A DNA stretch of 42,849 nucleotides from Pseudomonas fluorescens (GCF_000967965.1 NZ_LACC01000021.1:1-42849); one strand, 5' to 3'; positions 33,134 to 42,439 are shown, numbered from the stretch's first letter. The notes: a model not told the origin generated them from the letters alone. Numbers and translations are program-made.

Positions 33134-33607
33134 CGTCTACTGAAGCTGGCGACGACCTGAACGATTTACTCGGTAATCATCCGGTATCCGTTCAGCAATC
33201 GTCGCGCCTAGATAACCCGACACTGCTTTTCTGATCCGGGCATCTCATCTTTCAAATACAGCGAAGTGATTGCCAGCTGGATGCAAGGTTCAGCAAATAA
33301 CACGCAATGACTTGTTGATTGAAAATCCATGAACTAGACATAACTCCACAGTCAGCTTCCCTGAAAATCGATAATGATTCTTGGTACTAACAAGGGTTTT
33401 ATGCTCCTTGCCATACGAGCAAAAAAACGAAGTCCTTCAGCGCATCGAAATTGTTAAGCCTGGCACTACAGCAGGCGCTGTCTGTAGCAGTGAGCATCCT
33501 TGGATAAAACAAAGTGCGTTATGCGAGCTCATGCCTTGAGCAAACACTAGCGCCTGATTCGCAGTTAGTTGATCCACTCACTTATCCGGCTTGACGAATG
33601 GAGATGC
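33134..33607. other. Non-coding gap before the DUF1254 gene
   Basis: No open frame with a convincing start or composition. The region is less GC-rich than its surroundings. GATAATGATTCTTGG near 33369 resembles half of a Fur box but lacks the second half. I see no clear promoter or RNA gene. Confidence 0.45.
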
Positions 33608-35038
33608 ATGTTCATGAAAAACCCACTACCGAGAGCCCTTGGCGGTACGGTGATATTGCTGGCGTCATTCATATCCACTTTCACACACGCAGCAGATATC
33701 ACTCCCGCTGAAATGAAGGCTATCGCCACGGAAGGCTACATCTACGGCCTGCCCATCGTGATGAACTATGCGATCATGTACGACTACGCCGTAGACAAAA
33801 ACTCCGGACAGTTCAAGGCGCCGTTCAACCAGATTCATAGCCTGCACCATGTCGCGACTTACAAGGACACAGCTGTTATTTCACCAAACAGCGACACGCC
33901 CTATTCGATGATATTCATGGACCTGCGCAGCGAGCCGATGGTGTTATCGGTACCGGCGGTAGAGAAACCACGGTACTACTCGGTACAACTCATCGACGGC
34001 AGCACCTACAACTACGGTTACATCGGCAGCCGCGCCACCGGCAACGAAGCCGGCGACTACATGGTAGTCGGACCCGAATGGAAGGGCGCGACCCCACCGG
34101 GCATCAAGAAGGTGTTTCGTTCCGGCACGCAATTCCCCTTCGCGCTCTTTCGCACCCAACTCTTCAACCCGGATGACCTGCCGAACGTGGTAAAGGTCCA
34201 GTCAGGCTACAAGGCACAGCCGCTATCAGCCTTTCTCAAGCAACCTGCGCCGCCTGCCGCGCCGGCGATCGACTTCCCGAAGATCAACACGGACCTCGCA
34301 AAGACCGGCTTCTTCAAGTATCTCGACTTTGCCTTGCAGTACGCCCCGGCCGCACTGGATGAAGTGGCGATCCGGGCGAAACTTGCCCGGATCGGCATTG
34401 GCGCCGGCAAGGACTTCAACTTCCAGGATCTGTCCGCCGAGCAAAAGGCCGCAGTGGTTCAGGGCATGCAGGCCGGGCACGCGCAGGTCGAGGAAGGGAT
34501 CAAGAATCTCGGCACGAAGATCAATGGCTGGAACATTGTCGGTGCCGGCGGCGACAGCGCCTTCTACAACGGCGACTGGCTGAAGCGTGCTGCCGTCGCG
34601 CAAGCAGGCATTTATGCCAACGATGCCGAGGAAGCCACGTATCCGCTGTCCAAGACCCTGACCAATGGCGAGCCGCTTGACGGCAGCAAGCACAGCTACA
34701 CCATCACCCTTCCCGCCGGACAATTCCCGCCGGTCAACGCCTTCTGGTCAGTGACCATGTACGACGGCAAGACGCAACTGCTCACCAAGAACCCGATCAA
34801 TCGCTACCTCATCAACTCGCCCATGCTGCCCGAGATGAAGAAGAATGCGGACGGCTCGTTGACGCTGTATATCCAGAAGGATTCGCCCGGCGCAGACAAG
34901 GAAAGCAACTGGCTGCCTGCACCGAATGATCTGATCTACCTGGTGATGCGGCTGTATTGGCCGAAGACAGAAGCGCCGTCCATCCTGCCGCCTGGCAAGG
35001 GAACCTGGAGTCCGCCCGAGATCGTCAAAGCCAATTGA
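33608..35038 (+). CDS. Exported DUF1254/DUF1214 protein
   Basis: The product has about 476 residues. The ATG at 33608 is four bases after GGAG; the ATG at 33614 is ten bases after it, and either could be used. A signal peptide (ALGGTVILLASFISTFTHA) is followed by the DUF1254 domain (about 30-180: EGYIYGLPIVMNYAIMYDYA; SPNSDTPYSMIFMDLRSEP) and the DUF1214 domain (about 360-470: FWSVTMYDGKTQLLTKNPINRYLI, then LPAPNDLIYLVMRLYWP). It is periplasmic. The biochemical function is not established for the family. It stands alone, between a non-coding stretch and the tRNA-Val gene. Confidence 0.9.
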   Translation: MFMKNPLPRALGGTVILLASFISTFTHAADITPAEMKAIATEGYIYGLPIVMNYAIMYDYAVDKNSGQFKAPFNQIHSLHHVATYKDTAVISPNSDTPYSMIFMDLRSEPMVLSVPAVEKPRYYSVQLIDGSTYNYGYIGSRATGNEAGDYMVVGPEWKGATPPGIKKVFRSGTQFPFALFRTQLFNPDDLPNVVKVQSGYKAQPLSAFLKQPAPPAAPAIDFPKINTDLAKTGFFKYLDFALQYAPAALDEVAIRAKLARIGIGAGKDFNFQDLSAEQKAAVVQGMQAGHAQVEEGIKNLGTKINGWNIVGAGGDSAFYNGDWLKRAAVAQAGIYANDAEEATYPLSKTLTNGEPLDGSKHSYTITLPAGQFPPVNAFWSVTMYDGKTQLLTKNPINRYLINSPMLPEMKKNADGSLTLYIQKDSPGADKESNWLPAPNDLIYLVMRLYWPKTEAPSILPPGKGTWSPPEIVKAN

Positions 35039-35138
35039 CCGGACGCAGGGTCATACGTCAATCATGACCCTGTCTAGCCCTGAAACAGGTGCAAACCTTA
35101 TTCAGGACGGGACAACGTTCTGAAGAAATCCAAGACAA

Positions 35139-35169
35139 CAAAAAAAGGCCCACCTTTCGGTGAGCCTTT
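35139..35169 (-). terminator. Terminator of tRNA-Val
   Basis: On the minus strand AAAGGCTCACC and GGTGGGCCTTT form a stem with a GAAA loop, followed by a run of T. It begins about 30 bases after the tRNA end. Confidence 0.9.
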
Positions 35170-35198
35170 CTAGACCGCCCAGCAGAGCGGATTTTGTT

Positions 35199-35275
35199 TG
35201 GTAGGCGCGATTGGACTCGAACCAACGACCCCCACCATGTCAAGGTGGTGCTCTAACCAACTGAGCTACGTGCCT
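35199..35275 (-). tRNA. tRNA-Val (GAC)
   Basis: A 77-base cloverleaf with encoded CCA. The D-arm is TAGCTCAGTTGGTTAGAGCA, the anticodon arm CCACC-TTGACAT-GGTGG gives anticodon GAC, and the T-arm contains GGTTCGAGTCC. The acceptor stem AGGCACG against CGCGCCT has a mismatch, A5 opposite C68, where a G-C pair would be expected. It has its own promoter and terminator. Confidence 0.96.
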
Positions 35276-35288
35276 GCTGTGAGGCGGC

Positions 35289-35316
35289 ATTCTACGGAAT
35301 TCCGGAGGGGTGTCAA
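35289..35316 (-). promoter_or_regulatory. Promoter of tRNA-Val
   Basis: On the minus strand TTGACA (35311-35316) and TAGAAT (35289-35294) are 16 bases apart. The following GCCGCC is the GC-rich discriminator usual at stringently controlled stable-RNA promoters, and the tRNA begins about 13 bases after the -10. Confidence 0.82.
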
Positions 35317-35459
35317 CACCTTTTTTCGAGCTAACCCTATGAATATGCAAAATATTTAATTTTGCCGGTACAAAGAAGATTTTCCGGGTGGCTGGCGGGC
35401 GATTTTCAACTCGGGTAGGATCAACGCACTCGTAAAATATATTAAACAGAGGCTGCAGG

Positions 35460-36743
35460 ATGGCTAACACTCCCTACCCAGAATCCTACTACGCCGCATC
35501 GGCCAATGCGGTTCCACCGCGCCCGGCGTTGCAGGATGACGTGGAGACCGATGTCTGTGTGATTGGCGCCGGTTATACGGGGCTGTCCTCTGCCCTGTTT
35601 CTGCTGGAGAACGGCTTCAAGGTCACGGTGCTCGAAGCCGCCGGGGTGGGTTTCGGGGCGTCCGGGCGTAATGGCGGCCAGATCGTTAACAGCTATAGCC
35701 GCGATATCGATGTCATCGAGCGCACGATCGGTCCCAAGCAGGCCCAATTGCTGGGGCAGATGGCGTTCGAGGGTGGGCGAATCATTCGTGAGCGGGTCGC
35801 CAGGTACAACATTCAGTGCGACTTGAAGGACGGAGGCGTGTTCGCCGCGATGACCGCCAAGCAGATGGGGCATCTCGAATCCCAGAAGCGCCTGTGGGAG
35901 CGTTTCGGGCACACCCAGCTTGAGTTGATGGATCAACGCCGCATCCGCGAGGTGGTTGCTTGCGATCAGTACGTCGGCGGGATGCTCGACATGAGTGGCG
36001 GCCACATCCATCCGCTTAACCTGGCACTGGGTGAAGCGGCGGCGGTCGAGTCCCTGGGTGGCACGATTTACGAGCAGTCGCCCGCTGTGCGCATCGTGCG
36101 CGGCGCGAATCCGGTGGTGCACACGCCGCAGGGTAAGGTCCGGGCCAAGTTCATCATCGTCGCCGGCAACGCTTACCTGGGCAATCTGGTGCCGGAACTG
36201 GCCGCCAAGTCGATGCCTTGTGGCACACAGGTGATAACCACCGAGCCACTGGGTGAAGAACTGGCGAAGACCCTGCTGCCTCAGGATTACTGTGTCGAAG
36301 ACTGCAATTACTTGCTCGACTACTACCGCCTCAGCGGCGACAAGCGCCTGATTTTCGGTGGTGGCGTGGTGTATGGCGCGCGGGATCCGGCGAACATCGA
36401 AGCAATCATTCGACCGAAGATGCTCAAGGCATTCCCGCAGCTCAAGGACGTGAAGATCGATTTCGCGTGGACGGGCAATTTCCTGCTGACCCTGTCGCGC
36501 CTGCCCCAGGTCGGACGCCTGGGCGACAACATCTACTATTCCCAGGGTTGTAGCGGCCACGGCGTGACCTACACGCATCTGGCGGGCAAGGTCCTGGCCG
36601 AAGCGCTACGCGGCCAGGCCGAGCGTTTTGATGCGTTTGCCGACCTGCCACACTACCCGTTCCCTGGCGGACAAATGCTGCGTACCCCGTTCGCGGCACT
36701 AGGCGCCTGGTATTACGGATTGCGGGACAGGTTCGGGTACTAA
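35460..36743 (+). CDS. FAD-dependent gamma-glutamylputrescine oxidase-like enzyme (PuuB/PauB)
   Basis: The product has 427 residues. The N-terminal Rossmann fold has DVCVIGAGYTGLSSALFLLE, with the DAO-family GASGRNGGQI segment following. The C-terminal region has the flavin-binding FAWTGNFLLTLSRLPQVGRL and GCSGHGVTYTHLAGKVLAEAL. Length and motifs match PuuB of E. coli and the PauB paralogues of pseudomonads, which oxidise gamma-glutamyl polyamines. It stands alone, so its exact substrate among polyamine conjugates is uncertain. The start follows GAGG at a spacing of about seven bases. Confidence 0.9.
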   Translation: MANTPYPESYYAASANAVPPRPALQDDVETDVCVIGAGYTGLSSALFLLENGFKVTVLEAAGVGFGASGRNGGQIVNSYSRDIDVIERTIGPKQAQLLGQMAFEGGRIIRERVARYNIQCDLKDGGVFAAMTAKQMGHLESQKRLWERFGHTQLELMDQRRIREVVACDQYVGGMLDMSGGHIHPLNLALGEAAAVESLGGTIYEQSPAVRIVRGANPVVHTPQGKVRAKFIIVAGNAYLGNLVPELAAKSMPCGTQVITTEPLGEELAKTLLPQDYCVEDCNYLLDYYRLSGDKRLIFGGGVVYGARDPANIEAIIRPKMLKAFPQLKDVKIDFAWTGNFLLTLSRLPQVGRLGDNIYYSQGCSGHGVTYTHLAGKVLAEALRGQAERFDAFADLPHYPFPGGQMLRTPFAALGAWYYGLRDRFGY

Positions 36744-36759
36744 GCGGCACGCAATACAT

Positions 36760-36849
36760 TGTGGGAGCGAGCCTGCTCGCGATATCGGTCTAGCAGCCAA
36801 CGAACATGTTGGATGTTACGACCTCATCGCGAGCAGGCACGCTCCCACA
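36760..36849. repeat. REP doublet (REPIN)
   Basis: TGTGGGAGCGAGCCTGCTCG at the left and CGAGCAGGCACGCTCCCACA at the right are inverted copies with one change, about 45 bases apart. This is the common REP type of the P. fluorescens group. It lies between the PauB-like gene and the convergent xdhC gene. Confidence 0.9.
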
Positions 36850-36861
36850 AGTTTTGGGGGG

Positions 36862-37833
36862 TTAGAGACGATCCCGCGCGATACCGCTGCGAATCCGCAG
36901 GATGTCCGCCAGCACCGCCAGGGCGATCTCTGCTGGCGTCTTGCTGCCCAGGTTCAGCCCGATCGGCGCGTGAATCCGCCCCAACTCGACCTCCCCCAGA
37001 CCACCAATGCGCCGCAGGCGCTCGAAGCGCTTTTGCGAGGTCTGCATGGAGCCCATCACACCGATGTAAAACGCCTCGGTGCGAACAGCCTCCATCATCG
37101 CCAGGTCATCGATACGTGGATCATGGGTCAACGCCACCACCGCCGTATCGCTGTGACAGCCGCCGTCGGCGATGAACACCGACGGCAGTTGGCGACGAAT
37201 CTCCACGTTTTCCAGCACGACACCTTCCAGCACTTCGTCCCGCGGGTCACACAAAATCACCTCGAACCCAAGCCCCACGGCAAACTCCGCACAGGCCTGG
37301 GCGACACTGGAATACCCCGCCAGCAGCAAGCGCTGTGCCGCGCCGACGCGCACGCGCACCCGGTCGATTTCACGCTCGATACGCACACCCTGCTCACGGT
37401 CATCGAACAGGCTACGCGCACCGCTTTGCAGGTCGACTTCGCGGATCAACCGACGTCGGCCCAGCAGCGCCGACTCCAGTTCCCGCAGATGCGCTTGCAC
37501 TTCGCAATCGCCATCAAGCTTCTCGACCAGCACGTCCAGCACCCCGCCGCATGGCAGGCTGACGCGCGAGCGTGGGTCGTCGCCTTCGCCGTAACGAACA
37601 ACGTTGACCGGATCCAGAAACGCGCCTTCGGCGACTCGCTCGAGAAAGTCTTCCTCGACACAGCCACCGGACAACGAGCCAATCCAGTGCCCCTGCGTGT
37701 TCACCGCCAGCAGCGAACCCGGTGCGCGCGGTGCCGAGCCGTAAGTGGCCAGCACCGTACACAGCCAGATGCGCTGTCCGGCCGCCGACCACTCCAGCGC
37801 CCGGCGTATCACTTGCAGATCGAGATGCTGCAT
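36862..37833 (-). CDS. XdhC/CoxF-family molybdenum hydroxylase maturation factor
   Basis: The product has 323 residues from the ATG at 37833. The N-terminal XdhC domain has WLCTVLATYGSAPRAPGSLL and GSLSGGCVEEDF; the C-terminal Rossmann domain has LLLAGYSSVAQACAEFAVGL and the FYIGVMGS motif. Members bind the molybdenum cofactor, help its sulfuration and deliver it to xanthine dehydrogenase-type enzymes. The start lies one base after the cytochrome stop codon, so it is in the same operon as the Mo enzyme it presumably serves. Confidence 0.93.
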   Translation of the reverse strand: MQHLDLQVIRRALEWSAAGQRIWLCTVLATYGSAPRAPGSLLAVNTQGHWIGSLSGGCVEEDFLERVAEGAFLDPVNVVRYGEGDDPRSRVSLPCGGVLDVLVEKLDGDCEVQAHLRELESALLGRRRLIREVDLQSGARSLFDDREQGVRIEREIDRVRVRVGAAQRLLLAGYSSVAQACAEFAVGLGFEVILCDPRDEVLEGVVLENVEIRRQLPSVFIADGGCHSDTAVVALTHDPRIDDLAMMEAVRTEAFYIGVMGSMQTSQKRFERLRRIGGLGEVELGRIHAPIGLNLGSKTPAEIALAVLADILRIRSGIARDRL

Positions 37834-37834
37834 G

Positions 37835-39073
37835 TCAGTGGGCCTTGTGCTCGAGCGGCGGCGCATCGGCCCGCAACTTTTGCACGTCGTTCACTGCCAG
37901 GTCGCTCGGCTGACCGCCCCACCCCTGACGCAGGTAGTTCAGTAGATCCGTGAGTTGCTCGTCGCTCAATTTCGCGGCGAACCCTGGCATCGGTTGCATG
38001 TGTTCGAAACCGGAGAACTTCTGCTCACCGATACCGTCGTCGATCACCCGTACCAGGTTGCGCGGATCTTCCAGGCGCAGCGTGGTGTTGCCGCGCATGG
38101 CCACCGCGATGTGCGGCTTGCCCTCACCGCCCGGCGCATGGCAACCGGCGCAGACATTCAAATATTCCTGACGGCCGCGCTGCGCGCTCGGGCTCAGCTT
38201 GTCCAGCGGCACTTCGGTGAGCACTTTCGCCGCAGGCGGCTGATCGCCGAGCAGGAAAGTCGCCATCGCCGCCAGATCCGGATCGCTGAGGCCCTGGGTG
38301 CTGTTGTGGAACACCGGGAACATCTCGTTGAACATCGTGCCCTGGGCGCTCATGCCGTGCTTGAGGAACGAGCTCAGGTCCTGATGATTCCAGCCACGGG
38401 CCGCCAGGTCAGTGGCCAGCAGGCTCGGTGCCAGATAGCCATTGAGAATGCCACCGGTCATGCGCTTGTCCTGTTGCATCGCGCCAGGCAAGCCGCGTGG
38501 GGTGTGGCACTCGCCACAGTGACCCAGCACGTCGACCATGTATTGGCCGCGCTTCCAGGCTTCGCTCTTGCCTTCGGCAGGCTCCAGCTTCACGTCCTTG
38601 CCGTACATCATGTTCCAGGCCATCAGGCCCAGGCGCACGTTGAACGGGAAGCTCAGACTGGTGACCGGCGCAGCGCGCTCGATCGGCTCGACGGTTTTCA
38701 GGTAGGCATGAATCGCGTCGGAATCTGCTCGCGGCATCAGGTGATACGAGGTGTAGGGCATCGCCGGATACAGGTTCGCGCCATCGCGGCGCTTGCCTTC
38801 GGTCAGCGCGACAAAGAACTCGTCATCGCTGTACAGGCCGATGCCGTGCTCTTTGCTCGGGGTGATGTTGGTGCCGTAGATCGTGCCGAACGGCGACACG
38901 ATCGGCAGGCCGCCCGCGTACGGCGCACCACCCGGTGCGGTATGACACGCCATGCAGTCGGCGGCGCGGGCGAGGTACTCGCCTTGCTTGGCCTGTGCAT
39001 CATCCGCGTGAGCCGCCACCACAGGCGCAGCCAGACCAACCGCCAACGCCAGGCGGCTAAGTAGAAGCTTCAT
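37835..39073 (-). CDS. Exported triheme cytochrome c, electron acceptor subunit
   Basis: The product has 412 residues from the ATG at 39073, with AAGGAGG upstream; a longer frame to 39280 is rejected. A signal peptide ends at VVAAHADD. Three heme motifs are present: CMACH (40-44), CGECH (186-190) and CAGCH (308-312), each followed by a class I-like fold with distal Met candidates. This is the build of the membrane-associated cytochrome subunits of alcohol and aldehyde dehydrogenases. It probably passes electrons from the Mo/[2Fe-2S] enzyme to the respiratory chain. It lies two bases after the [2Fe-2S] gene. Confidence 0.95.
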   Translation of the reverse strand: MKLLLSRLALAVGLAAPVVAAHADDAQAKQGEYLARAADCMACHTAPGGAPYAGGLPIVSPFGTIYGTNITPSKEHGIGLYSDDEFFVALTEGKRRDGANLYPAMPYTSYHLMPRADSDAIHAYLKTVEPIERAAPVTSLSFPFNVRLGLMAWNMMYGKDVKLEPAEGKSEAWKRGQYMVDVLGHCGECHTPRGLPGAMQQDKRMTGGILNGYLAPSLLATDLAARGWNHQDLSSFLKHGMSAQGTMFNEMFPVFHNSTQGLSDPDLAAMATFLLGDQPPAAKVLTEVPLDKLSPSAQRGRQEYLNVCAGCHAPGGEGKPHIAVAMRGNTTLRLEDPRNLVRVIDDGIGEQKFSGFEHMQPMPGFAAKLSDEQLTDLLNYLRQGWGGQPSDLAVNDVQKLRADAPPLEHKAH

Positions 39074-39075
39074 GC

Positions 39076-39615
39076 TTAACCCTCCTTGACCAGGCCGAGA
39101 TCGGTCAGCACGTTGCGGGTGGCGCTGTAGTAGCGCACGTACCCGGTGCAACGGCAGATGTGATGACCCAGGCTGTCCTCGATGACTTTTTCCAGCTGGC
39201 TTTTGACGATGGGCTGACGCTGCAGTTTTTCCACCAGCACGGTTGCGGCATTGACGAAGCCCGGAGCGCAGTAGCTGCACTGGAAGGCGAATTCATCGAC
39301 GAAACGCTGCTGGATCGGGTTCAGCTCGGTGACCTTGCCCTGCTCGTCGCGGGTCGCATGGCCTTCGATAGTCCGAACCTTCTTGCCTTCGAAATAGTGC
39401 GCGCCGGTGATGCAGGTGCGCACTTCTTCGCTGGTGCCGTCCGGGTTGTCGACGATCACCACGCAGGCGTGGCAGATGCCCTGGCCGCAGCCCAGGCGCG
39501 AGCCGGTGAGGTTCTTGTACTCGTGCAGGTAGTCGATCATCGGCAGGTCATCAGGGATGTCCACCGGGCCGACGGATTGACCGTTGAGGGTCAGTTGAAG
39601 CGGACGGTTAGCCAT
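39076..39615 (-). CDS. [2Fe-2S] subunit of a molybdenum hydroxylase (isoquinoline 1-oxidoreductase alpha type)
   Basis: The product has 179 residues from the ATG at 39615, which overlaps the end of the Mo-subunit gene by eight bases; the longer frame to 39702 is spurious. The first cluster is ligated by C43, C48, C51 and C68 (LGCGQGICHACVV ... RTC), the second by C113, C116, C154 and C156 (CSYCAPGF ... CRCTGYVRY). It has no signal peptide, so it must be carried out with the Tat-exported Mo subunit. It passes electrons from the Mo centre to the cytochrome. Confidence 0.94.
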   Translation of the reverse strand: MANRPLQLTLNGQSVGPVDIPDDLPMIDYLHEYKNLTGSRLGCGQGICHACVVIVDNPDGTSEEVRTCITGAHYFEGKKVRTIEGHATRDEQGKVTELNPIQQRFVDEFAFQCSYCAPGFVNAATVLVEKLQRQPIVKSQLEKVIEDSLGHHICRCTGYVRYYSATRNVLTDLGLVKEG

Positions 39616-42439
39616 TGAGGGCCTCCTTGATGCGTGCAGAAGTGATAGGCAGGTCGCGGACACGTTTACCGATGGCATGGGCCACGGCGTTGCCGATGGC
39701 ACCGACCACCGGGATCATCACCACCTCGGCGATACCCTTGGATGGGTCGCTTGGCGACAGTGGCGGCAGGATGTCCGCCGTCTGTTTCCACACTGCGACG
39801 TGACGCGCCATCGGCAGGCGGTAACGGTTGAAGTTCCAGTCACCCTCCCCCGGCCCGCCTTCGTACAGCGGCATCTCTTCCATCAGCGCATGGCCGATGC
39901 CCATGGCGATACCGCCTTCGAGCTGGCCCCTGACCAGTTCTTCCACCAGCACCCGACCGCACTCGACCCACGAGTGATGGTTGAGCACCGACACTTCGTT
40001 CGAACCCTTGTTGACCTTCACTTCCACCAGCGTCGCGACCGGGCTGTAGTAAGTCACCGCCGCGTTGTTCAGCTGGGTCGCCGGGTAGGCGATGCCCTGC
40101 CGATCCAGCAGATGGAAACCGGCGCTATTCATCTGCGCCTTCTTCGCCTTCGGTGCACCGTCGCCGTACTTCACCGCCAGGCCGTCGAGCGGCAAGCGCT
40201 CACGCACGCCGTCGATGCTGAACTCGGCCTCGGCCCAGCTCCAGCGGTTGAAACCGTGCACGGTGGCGCCACTCACCAGGCCACGCTCGTGAACGCGCTT
40301 GGCCAGCATGGCGAATGGCAGTGGCTCCATCCCGTTGGCCGTGAGCTTGCCGTCGACCCAATGGGCGTCTTCGCGGCGCACTACGTAAGGGTTGGCCTGA
40401 CCTCCGTAAGGGCCTTGTCGCCAGATCTCCAGCGCCGCCGGCCACAGGCCGTGGTTGAACAGCACGCGCGCCGCTTCACGGGTGGCGTGGCTGAAGTAGT
40501 ACGCCGAGTTGGTGGCCGACGAAGCCGAAGCGACCTTGCCGACCCAGCGTGGGTTGCGCAGGAAATTGTCCTGCTCGGCCTGGCTCATGATGTACGGGTT
40601 ACCGCCACTGACCAGCTGCAACTCTTTCCATTCGGTTTCGCCGGTCTTCACTTCGTGCGCTGGAATACCAAGGAAGTCGGCCACGACCATGGCTTGCGAG
40701 GTGGACATGCCGGTGCCGATTTCGATACCGATGTGGCGCAGGCTGATGCGACCTTCGGCAGTGAATTCAATGCTGGCCATCGGCGCTTCGGAACCGGTGC
40801 CGAAGTCTTTCTGGCAGATGGCGAACCCCACCCCGTACCAGTTGTCCGGGTCGGCGGCTTCGCGTTGCTTCTTGATCGCCTCGCGGTTTTTCCAGGTGTC
40901 GTGGACGGCCGCCTTGTCGAGAATCTCGTGCAGGCGCAAGGCACCGGCCGGGATCGCACCCTGGGTGTTTTTCATGCCCGAGCGCAGTGCGTTTTTGCGG
41001 CGCAGTTCAATGGCATCGACACCCAGGCGACCGGCGATTTCATCGACCATCATCTCGGTCGCTGCCATGCTTTGCAGGGTGCCGTAGCCACGCATCGACC
41101 CGGCTTCAACGGCGCGGGAGTGATAGGCCGTGACCTGCAGATCGTTCTGCGGCATGTAGTAGATCGACTGTGCCGCCGTGGCGCCCACCGCTGCCACCGA
41201 CGGGCTGTAGTTGATTCGCCCGCCACCGTCGACGCTCATCTCGGAGCGGAAAATCTTGAAGCTGTGGTCGTTCTTGTCCACCGCCAACTGGTAGCGGATG
41301 TCGAACGGGTGACGCTTGATGCCGCTCTGGAACTGCTCGTAGCGGTCGTTGGCCAGGCGCACCGGCACACCGGCGCCGTACAACGCGGCCAACGCTGCGT
41401 AGTAGACGAAAATGTTGTGGTCCTTGGAGCCGTAACCGACGGTGTAACCCGGGTGCATGTTCAGGTTGGCCAGGCCGAAACGCGACGGCGCGATCATCTT
41501 CGCGGTTTCGGTTGCCGCTTCCAGCGGACACTGGGTGGCGACGACGAAATGCAGGGTCTTGGTGGCCGGGTCGTACCAGCCGTTGCCGTTGTCCGGCTCC
41601 ATGGCGGCCGGCTCGATCGACGGCGTCTTGTAGCGCTCATCGAACACCAGCCAGTTGTCCGGCGGCGCATCGATCTGCTGCTTCATGCGGTCGGCGTAGA
41701 ACAACCCACGCTCGGTCAGGTTACCGTGCAGGTTGGGCTGGGAGTTCCACACCGGACGACGGTTTTTCAGCATCGGGAACAGGATCGAATCCTTGAGGCT
41801 GGCGAATTCGTCTTCATCTGCCGAGGTCGCGCCGCCAACACGCACGTAGCGGAAGCTGCCGTAAGGATCGCCTTCATAAAACGGCGCTTTATCGCCGTAG
41901 CGGATTGCCTTGTCATTGAATTTGAGTTGGCTCTTGGCCTGACGGAAGCGCTCGAAATCGTTCCAGATCAGGATCGCCACCGGGTGGCCGATGAACATCG
42001 GCACCTTGCCGGCCGGCAACAGCGGATCCGGGGCGTGCTCCTCAGGGAACACGATACCGTCCTTGACCAGGTCTTCGGCGGTGACGATGCGGTCCGGTTG
42101 CAACTCGACACCGAGCCACGACAGGTCGATGCCTGCAAAGATGTGGTCGGCCTTGATGGTTTTCAGCAGCATGGCGTGGCCTTGCTGCTGCGGCCAGCCC
42201 GGCATGTCCTTGGCGCGGATGTCGCGGGCAAAGACTTTGCTGCCGCAGACCTTGGACAAGGCATCGTTACGGGCGCGCGCCTTGCCATTGTTGCCGAGCC
42301 ACTGCTCGGACGGCACGGTCACGCTGTTTTCCATCAAGGCGGCCAGCGCCTGGCTGCTCAATGGCGTGAGCGTCACGCTCACGCCCGCTACCAGCCCGCC
42401 CTGAAGGAACGAGCGCCGGGATATATCACGGTTGGACAT
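39608..42439 (-). CDS. Molybdopterin-binding subunit of a molybdenum hydroxylase (isoquinoline 1-oxidoreductase beta type)
   Basis: The product has 943 residues. A Tat signal SRRSFLQGGLVAGV lies at the N-terminus. The sequence contains typical xanthine dehydrogenase-family segments (GSMRGYGTLQSMAATEMMVDEIA; GIEIGTGMSTSQAMVVADFLG; GGIAMGIGHALMEEMPLYEG; AIGNAVAHAIGKR). No GEPPL-type motif is seen near the C-terminus; the corresponding region reads KGIAEVVMIPVVGAIGNAV, where the Glu could be the catalytic base. No flavin subunit is encoded, as in the IOR/ALDH group that uses cytochrome instead. The substrate (N-heterocycle or aldehyde) cannot be told. AGGA lies eight bases before the ATG. Confidence 0.93.
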   Translation of the reverse strand: MSNRDISRRSFLQGGLVAGVSVTLTPLSSQALAALMENSVTVPSEQWLGNNGKARARNDALSKVCGSKVFARDIRAKDMPGWPQQQGHAMLLKTIKADHIFAGIDLSWLGVELQPDRIVTAEDLVKDGIVFPEEHAPDPLLPAGKVPMFIGHPVAILIWNDFERFRQAKSQLKFNDKAIRYGDKAPFYEGDPYGSFRYVRVGGATSADEDEFASLKDSILFPMLKNRRPVWNSQPNLHGNLTERGLFYADRMKQQIDAPPDNWLVFDERYKTPSIEPAAMEPDNGNGWYDPATKTLHFVVATQCPLEAATETAKMIAPSRFGLANLNMHPGYTVGYGSKDHNIFVYYAALAALYGAGVPVRLANDRYEQFQSGIKRHPFDIRYQLAVDKNDHSFKIFRSEMSVDGGGRINYSPSVAAVGATAAQSIYYMPQNDLQVTAYHSRAVEAGSMRGYGTLQSMAATEMMVDEIAGRLGVDAIELRRKNALRSGMKNTQGAIPAGALRLHEILDKAAVHDTWKNREAIKKQREAADPDNWYGVGFAICQKDFGTGSEAPMASIEFTAEGRISLRHIGIEIGTGMSTSQAMVVADFLGIPAHEVKTGETEWKELQLVSGGNPYIMSQAEQDNFLRNPRWVGKVASASSATNSAYYFSHATREAARVLFNHGLWPAALEIWRQGPYGGQANPYVVRREDAHWVDGKLTANGMEPLPFAMLAKRVHERGLVSGATVHGFNRWSWAEAEFSIDGVRERLPLDGLAVKYGDGAPKAKKAQMNSAGFHLLDRQGIAYPATQLNNAAVTYYSPVATLVEVKVNKGSNEVSVLNHHSWVECGRVLVEELVRGQLEGGIAMGIGHALMEEMPLYEGGPGEGDWNFNRYRLPMARHVAVWKQTADILPPLSPSDPSKGIAEVVMIPVVGAIGNAVAHAIGKRVRDLPITSARIKEALNG

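Noticed and set aside
33366..33384. Fur box upstream of the DUF1254 gene
   Set aside because: Only one half-site resembles the consensus and the distance to the gene is over 200 bases.
36760..36849. Inverted repeats as an integron attC or CRISPR leader
   Set aside because: The sequence is the standard P. fluorescens-type REP pair and no integrase or cas gene is near.
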